DNA from: Enoplosus armatus
Taxonomy: Eukaryota; Chordata; Actinopteri; Centrarchiformes; Enoplosidae
Assembly: GCF_043641665.1 (NCBI RefSeq)
Contig: NC_092189.1
Coordinates: 12,214,833 to 12,278,832 of the forward strand
Length of the DNA: 64,000 bases
Direction of reading: 5' to 3'
Part shown: one piece after another, positions 46,743 to 60,118 of the stretch
Position numbering within the stretch: position 1 is the first letter of the stretch
How the letters are laid out: every line of letters starts with the position of its first letter
The notes under the pieces: generated by a model
The model's input: the letters and a program-made list of their open reading frames with translations, nothing else
Told to the model about the DNA's origin: nothing
Database searches by the model: none
Program-made: the position numbers and the translations under genes

Positions 46743-47812
46743 TTAAAGGAATAGTTTGACATTTTGGGAAATATGCTTGTTTGCTTTCTTGATGAGAGTT
46801 AGATGAGGAGATCGATACCACTTTCATGTCTGCAAAGTAAATATAAAGCTTGCTCGTTTAGCTTTATGCTAAGCTAAGCAGCCATTAGCTGAAGATTGGA
46901 AGCATGGGAAAACAGCTGAATTGCCTCTGTCCAGAGGAAAAAACAAGGCTAAGAGTCTATGGCCATGCTAGCGGATTGGCGAGGCAGGACTTGAGTTAAA
47001 TGATCACATCAGCATGCTAACATGCTCATAATGATAATGCTAGCATTTTAATGTTTATGAGGTATAACATTTACGATGTTCACCACTTTGGTTCAGCATG
47101 TTAGCATGCTAACATTTGCTAATTGGCACTAAACACAAGGGCAAGCTAAAATGTCAACCTCCTGGTGGTGCTAGAGGGAAAGTCAGGGGATCACTAAAGT
47201 CATTATGATAAGTTGTCTGGGCAGCACAAATATCTGTACCAAATTCTGTCCCAATCCACCCAGTAGATGTTGAGATATTTCACAGGGTAAATTAAAACTT
47301 TCATGCCAATTCATCCAATTGTTGCTGACCGAACGACATTGCCATCCTTTGAGGCATGCTGCTAGCATGCCTAAAAAGCTGACCACCAGCACCTTTAAAG
47401 CTCACCACTTTAAACTTGACTGTGAGGTTGCCAAGCAACCAGCGGAGACTCAGGGAAGTTACTGCACTCTGCCAAGAAATAGTCCTACACATAACTCCCA
47501 ATATCGAATACAATATCGAATCATCGAAGTCCAGCTAAGAAACAGCTATCTCAGTACGCAACCCCCCACAACGTAAAACTGTTTTTACACTTTGGTTTGT
47601 GTACAGATTAAACAAATAAGATACAAGTTAATTAGTGAGCTTTAAAGGTGCTGATAGGCACATTTGTTTAAACTGGACTGTGCCATGCTAGCTACGTCCT
47701 GTTTCCAGTCTTTATGCTAATCTAAGCTAATCAGCTTCTGGCTCTAACTTCATATTTAGACACATACAGACACATGAGTGGTATCAATCCTCTCATCTAA
47801 CTGTTATGGCCA
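46743..47812. repeat. Palindromic fish repeat, copy 3, split by another repeat
   Basis: The left part (46743 to about 46949) starts ttaaaggaatagtttgacat. The right part (about 47379-47812) has gaggttgccaagcaacc, tttccagtctttatgc and the mirrored end atgagtggtatcaatcctct. Between them lies an unrelated repeat, so this is one element interrupted by a later insertion. The extreme right terminus is degraded. Confidence 0.7.
46950..47378. repeat. Nested repeat with GCTAGCATG-type ends
   Basis: The segment begins near tatggccatgctagc and ends near ctgctagcatgcctaaa, which are partly inverted copies of each other. Internally it has cagcatgttagcatgctaac and ccacccagtagatgttgaga, phrases familiar from an abundant percomorph repeat. 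It sits inside the palindromic element, so it is the younger insertion. Confidence 0.65.
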
Positions 47813-50800
47813 ACTCTGATCTTGATCTGCTCTGACATCAGGTTATCTATTAGATGATTTTTTATGAAAATAGTGTGTTTCCCTTCTACACTCCCCTCCT
47901 ACAAAATAGTGTGAGTTATCAGTTATCAGTAAGAAAGTAGACACATAGATGTCGATTGTCATTACAGTAATTCTGAGATTAAACTGTGAATTGAAATCTG
48001 TCAGTAGGTCTGCAAATACTGTAATACTTTTCATCTCTTTCCTGTCCATTATCCAGTGACACACTCAAGCACGCTGTCATCTGCAATTTAGCAATTTTAG
48101 TCTGAACCATGTGCTGCAGTATATTATACAGCATATGTGCTACAGTATGTTAAATATATACATAACTCGTACTCACAAGCCTGCAGGCACAGATCACATG
48201 TAGTACATTACACTCACATGCATCCTGGTGAGCGATCCCAGGAAGAGGAGGGAATGTGAGCAGCATGGCCCGCTTTGATGAGCTGTCAGATTAAGGATTA
48301 CCAAGGAGCACCATTAAAACTCACAGCAGCACTGTTCCACTTTCTGCTCCCTCATCAGCTGTTTGCGAAACCTGTCAGAGAGACGGAGGGAGAGCATTAG
48401 AGCGAGGGCAAAATGGGCTGGAAAGAGTGAGGAGAGGGATGAAGTGTTGGCAAAGTAAGAACTAGACAATTACAAGGAGGCAGGGAGAGGACAGTGAACT
48501 GACAGAAGAAGAGCAGAGGGTGGGAAGAGGAGAAGGACGGCGGATAACTAGCACGTTATCAGACTTGATTTATTTAGTTGTGTGGGCTATCCAACAGCTT
48601 ACGTTACGCATCAGCTTCCTCCATCAACCAGAGTGTAAGAGCTCACATTTCAACACTGCACTCTACAGGCCAGAGCTGGAATTACAATTATCCGAAAATG
48701 AATGAATGGAAATGATAAACACAGATAACTGATATTAGGGGATCGTAACACTTAAGACTAGTTTAACTTTTAATTTTAATTCTTTAGAGACGAAATGAAG
48801 TGTCTGGTACAATGGCTAAAAAAAGTGAAATTGAAAGTAATAAGAAGCTGTTCTTAAAGCCACAGTGTTACCAGTGAGTACTGTTTCTACTCATGGACAA
48901 AAAACAATAACCACAATGCAACACCAGAGCTAACTGTCAATGGCAGCTGTTGTGTTATGTAGCGGTTTAGTCAGCCACTGCCCTCTGTGTGAAACTGAGC
49001 TCATATCACAACACAAAATCACTCAAAAAGAATCTCACCCAGTCTGTTTGAGAGAAAACCCAAGTGAGTGTTCACTTATAACCACAAAGAAAGCTGCTTC
49101 ACTTTGCATACCACTGTAACATTTCATACTACAATGGCTCTCAGACTCTCTCGGACATTATCACCAGACACCAAGGACACACTTATAGAAGAGACAAATA
49201 TTCATAGTGTCCCCTAACCCCCAACTCTCCTTTACCTGCACACAAACACACACCAAAGACGCCTGGATTAGATTAAAGACTTTGGCTGGAAAAAAGGAAG
49301 CATAGTTCAAAACACTGCTGACCAAAGGAAAACGGCTGGAATGAGAAAACTGTCCTTGTGCATAATTTTAACTTTGGAGGGAGAAAAGCCAATATCGACC
49401 TACTTTTAACCGTCAAATCTAAGATGCAAGACCAGAGAGAGAGGGAGACTTTGGTGTATAATAACCCAAATATAAAAGACTCAGCTCATCTCTTAACGGA
49501 GAACACTGCAGGTTTTGTGTTGACATGACAGCACCTTTTACCCCCATACATAACTTTGTCCTTGTGGGTGTGTTGACAGATGTGTGAGGGTTCAGTGGCC
49601 AACAGGAGGAAGTGCATTTCATAATGAAGGTTAACAAAGAGGAAGCCCTGTCATCAGTTCGATGGTTATAACTTACCCTTCATGTTTCAGCTGGACGGCT
49701 GCCATCTTGGTGAAGAAGAGGATGCTGCCTGGGAGTGGGGATGAGTGCAAAGTCCCTGCAGCTGTGACACAATGTTGTAGCTGATGCTTCACTGTGGCTA
49801 AAATCACAGAAACCTTTATTCTCAAAGGGGTGGCTTGCCTCTCTAATGTGAGAAAACACTCAAATTGACTGTACAAAAAAAACTTCACCTCTACTGCTTT
49901 TACAGCAGACCAGAACATATTTAATTCAATCACTTTTACTTTGAGGTGCTGCTAGGAAAGTTACTCAGAGAATTGTTGCAATGTCGGACACAAAAAACAC
50001 AAGATCTTTACATTTCTTTCCTCTGAGAATTCACAACATGCATGTCTGTGGTCTGTGTAACCAATCTGCATTCAATGTTTTACTGCCCCCTAGTGGGCAA
50101 AGGTCATAATTACAACTCTCATTAGTTTGCTGCCAGCCTCAGATCTACAGGCTTGAGTTATTGTGACATGATATAATGTTTGCACTGCCACAATTTCAAC
50201 AATAATGACAAAGCTTATGAGGAAGTTTCTTTAATTTGCTTGAAATTAGCCGTAAATGAGTTTGCTTCCACTTGCGCTAGATATTAGTATCCCTGTTTTC
50301 ACATTACCACTTTTATTACTTTGCCATCAACTGCTCATTATGAAATTCATTATGATTTCTGACAGAGAGGAGCTGCTCAGCCATCTCTGTCGTCCTCCAG
50401 TCAGGCTGATACAGAGCGGAGCTGAAACAGCTGAGCAGCCTGCTGATGTGCAGCTGTGCTCCGTTCGGATGGATATTGAAAATTGAAGCCCACATTGAGT
50501 GCATCTATAATTCACTGACCATTTTACTCCCTAAATAAATTAAAAACCTCTTCATGTTCAACTGAGCTGTAAGTCTCTCCCCTGAGGGTAACATTTCAAA
50601 CAACTTTAAACAAATGAATTTTGAATTCTTTCATGATTTTAGCTTTCTGGGAGAGCTGGGAGCTAACAAGCTACAGTTTTGTTTTGTTTATATTTTGATA
50701 GACAGGTGCTTTCAAATCTACTCTTGCTGTCTGTCCACAGCCTCCAGAATTGTATCCATATGTGCATGCGTCTGTCAATTTATTTGATCATTACACATTT

Positions 50801-52964
50801 GATCTGATATTTGAAAAAAAAAAAAACCTTCACTGCTGGGCATGAATTCTAGTTGAACAAACATTTTACTGAGAAGCCAAGCGCTGCAAAACAGCACCTC
50901 ATCTACAGCTCTAATACTCCTGTGACTTTATCACAAACATGTTCACAAACTTGTTCAAAACCACAGGTTTTTTGTGTGTGAAACCAGGCTTTAACTTTAG
51001 TGTCCGTTTTACAGATAGAAATGTTCTTTCATATATTAATCAGTGGATATACATCTGCCAGGTACAAACACCAATTGTATATTTCTGCATATTGTTTACA
51101 GAAAACTCAAGGAATCACAGAGGTGCCTGAAACTTTCTGTTGAACAAATTCAACCTAAAACAGCTGTACTCACTGGGCTTTTGCAGAAGGAAGATTGATT
51201 TCTATGTGTAAAATCTACTGCAGCCATAACAATTCATGTCCTCTTTTTAATCTTTAAAATACATAATTATACAATGTTTTTTTTTAGTATAGTCATTAAA
51301 CCGATATAATGACAGTAATTGAACACTGACATAACACTGGCTAGCAAGATGCAGTTGAGTTGGATGAAATGACAAGTCTTCAAATGCAGAAGGCAAGATG
51401 CCATCTGAGCACATAAGTTATACCAATTAATATGACACGTAAGTAATAGCATCAAACAAAATGACAGCTCCAATAAAAGCTAAATGACAAGAATCTGACG
51501 CGCCTTCAGAGGCTAAAAGTTACACTTGTAATAATTGCAGGAGTTGCAGGTTGAGTTTTTGACAGGTTTCCAAAGAGAGCCACAGTCATTAACTTTAATA
51601 TGAATATGATGAATGTAGCCACAAGCCATTAATAATGAGTCATATTTATGAATACGTTTTTAAATAAATCTTTGAAAGTTTCGTGAGCAGGCTTCTTATA
51701 CTTTAAAATTTTATATTTTAAAATGCAATGTTTTCCACATTCCTCCCTTTACACAGCAGAGATTTTATCGATCAGTATTTTCGTAAATTTACACTCTCCA
51801 GGGCAGTCTTGGTATTTGAGAAGGGTATGAATCTGTTGGTCAGTCAAGCGTCATAGTGCCTTCATTCCATGTAAGAAAATACAACATATAATTTAACTTA
51901 CCTGCCAACCAAATCCATCCCCCCTTTTTTTTGCACAAGTGAGATAGATGTCTGTGGGCTGAAATCACTCTCTGGTCACGGAGCAATGGTTTAATCAGAA
52001 GATCCACACTCCAGACTGATGTATTGCAGTACAGGACTTTGCACGAGTTTTAAAAGGCTAGTCTGCAACTTTAAATTGGCTGTGGAGAAGCCTGGTGGTC
52101 AATGTGGCACCACATAATGACAGTATTAATAAGGGAGAGGAGAAATGTCTCCATTGTTCTGAATGACCCTCTGAGTGCAGAGAGAACCATGCGGAAATAA
52201 AACCACCACCGGGCAAATGTGAAATATTCATCCACATCTACGAATCATTAAAACGGCCTAATTCTAAATTATATTTTCTAACATAATGACCTTTTACCAA
52301 TATAGGTGAGACATTAGCTCCCTCATCGACTGCACTGGCTGCTAATTCATATTCATTATATGCAACAGCCTGTCTGCTTTCTTAACAATTGATCCTAATA
52401 TCTTTATTTAAATGTCACTAAAGTCAATGAAGGAAGTAAGACTTAAGCTAATTTCCTGCCCACCTCACTTACTCACTATCTGTCGCGGCTTTGAAGGGTT
52501 TAGTTGCATGGCTTCAGAATAAGCCAGGACCGACTTGCCTGTATGAGTGAGAGCAAGATAACACAAGTCATGAAATAAAGCTTCACACTGGCCTGAAGGC
52601 TGCAATGTTTCTCCTCCTCAAATTCTTTCTTTTGCTGCAGGACAGAGAGTTGAAATCAGCTCACCATCTTACGAGTTTGTTTTGTCCTCTGGCCCACAAG
52701 AGATCCTCAGATCCTGGCTTGTTCTTTCATTATTCATACTCCCTCTCACTCACTCCTCACTCTCTGGGCTTGAATATAGCAGCGCCAACATGGATTTCAA
52801 ATCACACAGTATTCTATAACTTTGGGAACTCCCTCACAGCAGAGCCTGAAACTCTCATACTAACATACTAAGTATTTTGTGCTGACCCCAAAAGACCAAC
52901 CAGCTTCTATGGCATCATCTGAGAAGAATAAATCACTTAGTGTGAATCTCCAGATTTTGTCTCC
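47813..52964. other. Intergenic, no gene recognised
   Basis: No exon is recognised. The stretches at 48190-48420 and 51490-52580 are moderately complex, low in simple repeats and rich in ATTA/TAAT motifs, so they may be conserved non-coding sequence. A fragment ctgccccctagtgggcaa near 50085 resembles a scattered fish repeat motif. Confidence 0.5.
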
Positions 52965-53262
52965 TTTGGACAGAGCCAGGCTAACTGTTTCCACTCTTTA
53001 TGCTAAGTTAAGCTAATTGGCTCCTGACTGTTGCTGTATATTTACTATACAGACATGAAAGTGTGTCAATCCTCTAATCTAACTGTTGGCGAGAAAGTGA
53101 GTCACCATTTCAAATCCACTCCCTTTAGTTTCAGTCACTAAAAAACAGAGTTCCAGTTAATTTGCCATGAATGCTCAACCGTTACGCAGCATGTAGTTTG
53201 CTACAAATCCTAATAACTATCATATTTATTGGGCCATTTCCCAAAATGTCAAACCATTTTAA
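52965..53262. repeat. Palindromic fish repeat, copy 4 (one arm)
   Basis: It begins with cagagccaggctaactgttt, runs through ctttatgctaagttaagcta and ends catttcccaaaatgtcaaac, the reverse complement of the family left end. Only the right-hand arm is kept. Confidence 0.7.
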
Positions 53263-53726
53263 ACTAGATTTTAAATAAAGGTAAAGCTAATGGTTGTTCC
53301 AACTCATGCACAATATACAATATGATTTAGATGATTGGGAAAACTGCTCAACACTTTCGTCTAAACTCGCAACAAATACTGTAGCATTTGTTTGTTGCTC
53401 CCTATTATATTTGAATTTATTAGATTTTCTTGTTTGTTGTATCAGCACCAAGGCTTTTTGGCAGCGTGTTCCTGTTTAAAGTCCTTTGGGAGGACACGGT
53501 AACCTTTGTGCTTTATCAAATTATTATTTTTCTCATTAACTTCAGTCAGTCACAACAATGCTGAAAACCGTATAATAAGGAGCTTTTTAATCAAGCACGT
53601 CAGCAGGATGGTTTGTGTTTGCTCGTTCTTGTAGAAGCAGAATTGATTGAAAGCTGTAAGATGGCATTTAGCTTCACTGGGAATCATTTGAATTACCAGG
53701 AAAAAGGTCATGGCACAAAAATAGCG

Positions 53727-53732
53727 TTTATT
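53727..53732 (-). terminator. Candidate dock2 polyadenylation signal (AATAAA)
   Basis: The plus strand reads tttatt, which is AATAAA on the minus strand, 182 nt after the dock2 stop codon. The 3' UTR would thus be about 200 nt. This is the first canonical signal I see at a sensible distance, but transcript ends would be needed to confirm it. Confidence 0.5.
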
Positions 53733-53913
53733 GATAGGTAAAATCAATTATATTAAGGCAACAGCAATACTGAGACAGACAGGCAGGCAGACTGAGTGAG
53801 TGAGTGAGTGAATAATTTGGTTTTGCTTTCAGGTTTATCTGAACTCCTTTGTAAAATAAATGCAAAGAAATAAGTAAAGGAAACAAATATAAAATGAATG
53901 AATATAAAGGATT

Positions 53914-53976
53914 TCAGAAATGATTGGCGCTGTCTTTGGCTGCATCACTGGACTTCACATCCTCTGATTTGGAGCT
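53914..53976 (-). CDS. dock2: dock2 last coding exon and stop
   Basis: The exon encodes [20 protein letters not shown] then TGA, after acceptor caacag. The tail is short, acidic/Ser-rich and not conserved with mammals. The exact phase match and the total of 548 codons support the model, though an alternative last exon is possible. Confidence 0.8.
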   Translation of the reverse strand, partial: SSKSEDVKSSDAAKDSANHF

Positions 53977-56900
53977 CTGTTGAAACAAACAAACATGCAT
54001 TATGTAAACATAAGATTTACTCTTAGTTAGGAGTAAAAATTACTCAAAATATGTCCTTAATGTTCATCTGGAAGATTGTGTTGCTGTGAAAATGTTCAAA
54101 TAATACATATCTGTAGATTTTGATGTTTTACATTTGCTCCATTGCTTGGAATAATCTAGATAAGACTGATATTGGTGATCGATCTGCAGTACTACCTCTG
54201 TTAAAGGAATAGTTCAACTTCTGAGTCTTTTTGCCAAGAGTTAGATGAAAAGATCGATACCACTCCTGTCTGCACGATAAATATGAAGCCAACCAACAGC
54301 TAGTTATTTTAGCTTAGCATAAAGATTGGAAACGGTAGAGGTGCTGACAGGTGTATTTGTTCTCTTGGACAGAGCCAGGCTAGCTGTTTCCCCTTGTTTC
54401 CTGTCTTTATGCTAAGCTAACCATCTCCTGGCCGTAGCTTCATATTTAGCGTACAAACATGAATGGTATCTGTCTTCTCTTCTCAGTCTTGGCAAGAAAG
54501 CAGATAAGCGTATTTCCCAGAATGTAACCAATCAGTACACAAACAGTAGAACTGATTCTTGAACGTCAACCTGTGGGAACCTGTATTAAACCTGCTGATC
54601 TCACCTTGGACTTGAAGAGGAGGTTAATGACACCCTTTGAGCGTCTGTCTGCTGTTCGGTCAGAGGTCCCACTAACAGACATGCTCTTACTGTCCCTCCT
54701 GACTCTGCCGGAGTCCACCTCCTCGGCACCCCCCACCACCGCCAAGGACAGACCTACAGACAGAAACAACTTTGGTGTTTGAGTCTCACTGATTACCAGC
54801 TTACATTGAACCTCTGCCTCTGCCTGCAGCCAGACGATTTGCTGTGACTAATTGTGTTCTTGCAGCTGTTCTGCTGATGAACCGTGTGCTCTGGCAACAC
54901 CGGTGGCAATGTGTGTTTGTTCAGTGAGGCTGTACAGCTTGTAGTCAGCGGTGCTAATCAGAGGCAGTGTATTAACAACACAGTCAGTGATGGCTCAGCT
55001 TGGCCTGGTCCAACATGGCAGAATGCCAGACAAACATCAGTGAATTGTGCCCTGATGTGCTACTTTGAAGTGCAGGGTTATGTAAGTGAAACAATGAAAT
55101 ATAAACTGGATGAAACTGCTGCCAAGTTCTGAAAAAATGACAACCGACATGACTGATTCACTAATTTGCCACCTTACATCAGAGTTTGTGTTAGGTCAGG
55201 CAATTACTGCAACATTCCTCAGCTTGCCAATTTGTTTTTAACATACACTTGACTACAAAACACATATTCCTGCCATGACTTTGTGTGTGTTTTTCCTTGC
55301 AGTCAGCTTTCCAGAGGAGGAAAAAACACAGTACTTCCTCTCAGGTCATGACTTTATATTTTGACCTTGTGGGCCCTTAGTTTATAGGTGTAACTCAATT
55401 ACAGTACACTGTGCAGCACCATGTGGTGTATTTGTGTATGTTAGTCACCTGTGATGGCAGGCAGGGATCTGGAGTTGGCATTCGTCAACAACACATTTCC
55501 TTCATTTGGCTCAGACAAGTTGGTGTCACTGCGGAACTCCTGTTTCTTGGACAGCTAGAGGGAGACAGAGATCACACAAAACTCACTTCCACAGTTACTC
55601 AGCTGAATATCTTCCTTTCCTTCTCTCTACCTTTCCTCATTTTTCCTTTCTCGCTCATCCCATCATTAAGCTCCCTCTGAAGATCATTCTCACCCGTTTG
55701 CTGTCCAGTGTATTCGTCCTTTCTCTTTCCTCTGAGATGAAGATCATGCTGCTCCTCTTCTTCTTCTTCTTACTCTTTCTCAGTTTGACCTCTGCATCGC
55801 CCACCGTCACCACCACCTCCTCCACTGTACTTGCACTCACGCTGCCGCTGGAGCGCTGCAGGGTGGAGGTCCAGGAGGTCGGCGACTCGGGGGGGAGATC
55901 CCTGAGAGGAAGCAGGAAGGGTGTGAGAAAATGAAAAGGAGTTAAATGTTGATTTTTATATCCACGTTGTTCTGGAATGAATTTTTCATAATGAATACAT
56001 CTTTGCAGCTCCATTTTATTACAATATATGAAGTATGTACGTATGTATCCTGGAGATGACGTGTGTCATTCTTGTGTATGCTACCTGTCTGCATGGAGCT
56101 TGGTTGGAGTCCCACATTCAGATCCCTGCAGTGAGGAGATCGAGATGATGGACTGACGAATGGAGCGCAGCATGGAGCGAGGACGGGTGGACTTCCTTTC
56201 ATCCAAGTCCGGCTGGAAAAAGAGAGTTGAACTATATCATATCCAGATAGAAAGACAATACAGGTGGGATAGTCCGGTTCATAGATAGTGACAGTGCAAC
56301 AAAGCAGAAGTACATCATTAGAGAAAAGCAAGTGAAGTTACTCTTAAAAACATCATATCATCACTCCTACTCATTATTAGTTTAATCTCTCCTGAAGGGC
56401 AGAGCCAATTTACAGGTTAATGATCATATTTAGCCCCAGTCAGACCATCAGAACCCTGTTCTGCTTGTAAAAGGTACAAATCCCACATCAACACTCAGAG
56501 GCTTTTGTGAGTACTTTGATCTTTAAAATTCGCCTGGGTCAGCTCATTTGCAGCTTAATTAGTGTGGCTCTACCACAGTAACTCTGTGTCCAGCCTTGCA
56601 GAAGAGAGATGTTTTGGACTACAGAGAAACACCATCTTGTCTCTTATTCCTCTACTTTTTCCCTCTCTCATCCCCTTTTTCCCAGTTCTTACCAGCTCTC
56701 TCACTCCGTACTCCTTCTCCACTTTCTTCTTCAGCTGTTTGAAACACTCCTCCATGCGCTCGTGGAAAGGACGCAAGTCATCTGTCACTCTCTTCCCATG
56801 GAGAGAGATCCCTCCACCTAATAATGGGATCTATAAACACAAATGTTATGGTGTCAGCAGAATGTCCACATGAAAGTAACACTATACGTGGTATGTAGAT

Positions 56901-59900
56901 GTATTCAAGAATGTGTGTTAGCGAGTTCAGTACCTGCCATGCGATGAGGTCTTTGAGGCGCAGCAGTTTATCCTTGTCCTCGGTGTGCTGCTGAGTGTAC
57001 TCTTCAGTAAAGAACGCCTGACAACCAGGAAATAATAAAAACTAATTTAAGGTAAATCACAGATATACGTTTCACCTGCTCAGACTTTTAAAATTGACTT
57101 TTACACCCACATGTGCACTTTCTAAGCACACTGACCTCATCCTATGCGGGATATTATAACACTGAATGGTGTTTGAGGGTGAACACTAATAATATTTCGA
57201 GTTGTGAATACTCCAGACTCTAATGCCCCAGGACGTGATATTGATTTTTTATACGGAATGAATTCTTAAGTTTTGCAGTAAAGCAGTCTCTTAGGTTTCG
57301 ATAACTTTTTAGTGGCTTAGCCTTCACTGAATAAAATTTAAAAAACAGTACAGAGATGGTGAATTTACACACACAGTCACAATGAATCAGTGCTTGTTTA
57401 GATAAAAATGAAAGCCGCTACAAGAAAAACAAGCCAAACTCAATGTAAACTTGTGATAAGTGTAGTAAACATAATGAATGTTTAACTCCACTGTTCCTAT
57501 ACTATTTTAAAGAACTAAACAAGAAAGGTTTGTGCTGCCAGTGGTGTAAGAACCTCTCTTGGTAAGCCCTCGTTGGTCATTCTAAATGTTTTACAATAGA
57601 TATCAATAAAGACCCATAACCAAAGATTTAGTTTATGATAATCAAACTCAGTTTAACTCTTACTGGTAGCTCAACTGACCTAGAAAAATGTTTTGCGAGG
57701 GGATTCTTTACAGTTTACCTTTTCATACTTGGCAAAGCCGCCCATGACAGCTGGGTCCACGATGCCATTGAGCAGCATGGAAAGGGGGTTGATGGGAAGG
57801 CTCCAGTCAGCCTGGTATTGGTTGATCATGGTCAGAATCTTCTCATTGGTGGACTCCATGGTCTCTATGGCGTTCTCCAATGGAGACAAGGTGGTCTGGA
57901 CAGAGAAACCGAGTGTTACAAAGAGCAGAGGGAAGGAGGACACCGAAAAAAAAGATGTGGGGGATGTAGAATAAAAAGGAATTTAAAAGTGGTGGTGAAA
58001 CGGGGAACACTCTGGAGGCAAAAGCTTACAGCAAACATACAAGTCAAACATGGAGTGAAAAGACTTACATGTTTCATGTCAGTAGCCTCAAACCAGCGCA
58101 GGATCCCGGGCAGCTTGTACACAGTGGTGAAGGTTGTGCGTTCAATCCACATAGACTGAAACACGGGGATGAGAGGGAGAAAAAATAAAAGAAAGCAGAT
58201 GATCCTCAGCCATTTGTGAATACTCATAACATGACACCACATCTCGTATTAAACTCTTTCCAGACACTTAACTGCTGCTGAAGAAATAATTCAAAGCCCT
58301 GTTCATAAGTTTGCTGTAGTGGAGTGTTTAATGATATACCAGTATACAGTGAGCTCACAGAGAGAGAGTCGGTCTGAAAGGAAGCCAACCGAGAACAATG
58401 GCAGGGTATCACATTTATACCGTGGTCCAAAAGGTAGTGATCAGACAGTTTTAAATAATAATAATGGGTAAGGCAGTTTTGCATTCAGACACTAGGGCCT
58501 GACGTACAGCTTACAGTGACACAGGGTATGTCTGTGTTGGTTAAAATATGTATAGGTCCCGTTTGCCGCATCCATAGCCTTCTCTGTGGGGTGGGTGTTA
58601 TCTACTCCAGTTTTTCCTTGTTCCTTCCTCTTTTGTGGCGCTGCTCCTTTCTTCCTTAGTTAGCTGTGGTCATTCTACGGTTTCGTCTTGGACTGTGGTG
58701 TCCTTCTGCACAAGAGGCCCTTCCTAATGATGCAGCCAGCATTGTACGGCTCCACAGGTGATAATGAAGACGACCCACAGGGTGAAGAGGAATCCTGCTG
58801 TTCTCTAGTGGATGAGGCATCCTCGAGTGGGATGCATGGACCCCCCAACTAGAACGGCCGTAACACCTGACTGCTGTACTGGTGGTAGCAGGACATGGTG
58901 TGGTCAGGACCAGCAGGGTTTCAGGGTGTTTTCTGGCAGAGTCCAGTCCAGTCTCCTGGCTGGATTTTGTGTCATGGTTTGTCACTTGGAGGAGACTGAA
59001 CGGCCTCTACCCAAGCCTAGTGTTGACAGACTAAACAATGTTTACAATAGGGGATGTAAATTCCAAACGCATATCAATCTTTTAGCATAATTTGACACCC
59101 CCCTCCCCCTCTCTGTTCACATGTGACAGAACTATATGTGAGTAGTTGACATTCAGCAAATAGTTCATGCAGTTATCGGGATCACCATCATCTTCTGGAA
59201 GTTAGATTTCCACATTTCTCATGTACATAGACTTTGTAAGATTGGTTCTAGTCAGGAAGCTCTTGGCTGGAGCGGACAGCTTGTTTCAACTTATTATATG
59301 ACTCTTCTGCTTGCTACGACCAGGTAACAGGTGAGTGCATGTTGCAGGTTTTGATATCTCTTGGAATGGTGTGGCAATTGATGCATAATCCATTATCCGT
59401 TGTGTACAAAAACCAAATGATCCCTGGGATAGCGAATCACATCCCTACTTCCCCCCACCAGTCCATCATAGGCCTCAGTGTTTCCCCTCTTTTTTTGTTT
59501 TTGTTATGTATTTGAAACCCACAAACCCCTCTATTTATCATTGGCCATTTTCCTGACTTCATTTCTTCATCACTGCTCAATCAACAACAAAAACTCATCT
59601 TTTCAGACCGATAACAATGCAAGTTACAAGAAACAAAGCACACAATAGCCTCTGAAAGACTTACATGGTCCTTGTGGTCAAACATCTTTTCATGAAAAAG
59701 AAAAAAAAAAAAACTCACAGCAAACTCATTGTTTGGGTCCACAGGTCCTTTCCTCACAGGTCTGGAATAGTGGAAACGCTGCACGTAGTTGGACTTGTAG
59801 AAGCTGCACATGGTGTAAGAAGAGGGAGACAGAGATTAAAGTCAAACAAAGGAAGTAAAATGAATAATTTACAAAACAGGGAAATGGGACATTTGCGTAT

Positions 59901-60087
59901 TCTTTTTCATTCAGTTCACAGACATTCACATTTTTATTTATGAAAATGTTAAACATGCTGTTGGACTGACTTGATAATCTGGTCAGGAACAGGTTTGTTC
60001 TTCAGGCGAGGAGGAATCTCAAGGACTGGCTGCACTGTGAAACACTGGATATCTGGTTCAGAACACTCAGGAATAATTGATTATTTG

Positions 60088-60118
<31 letters not shown>

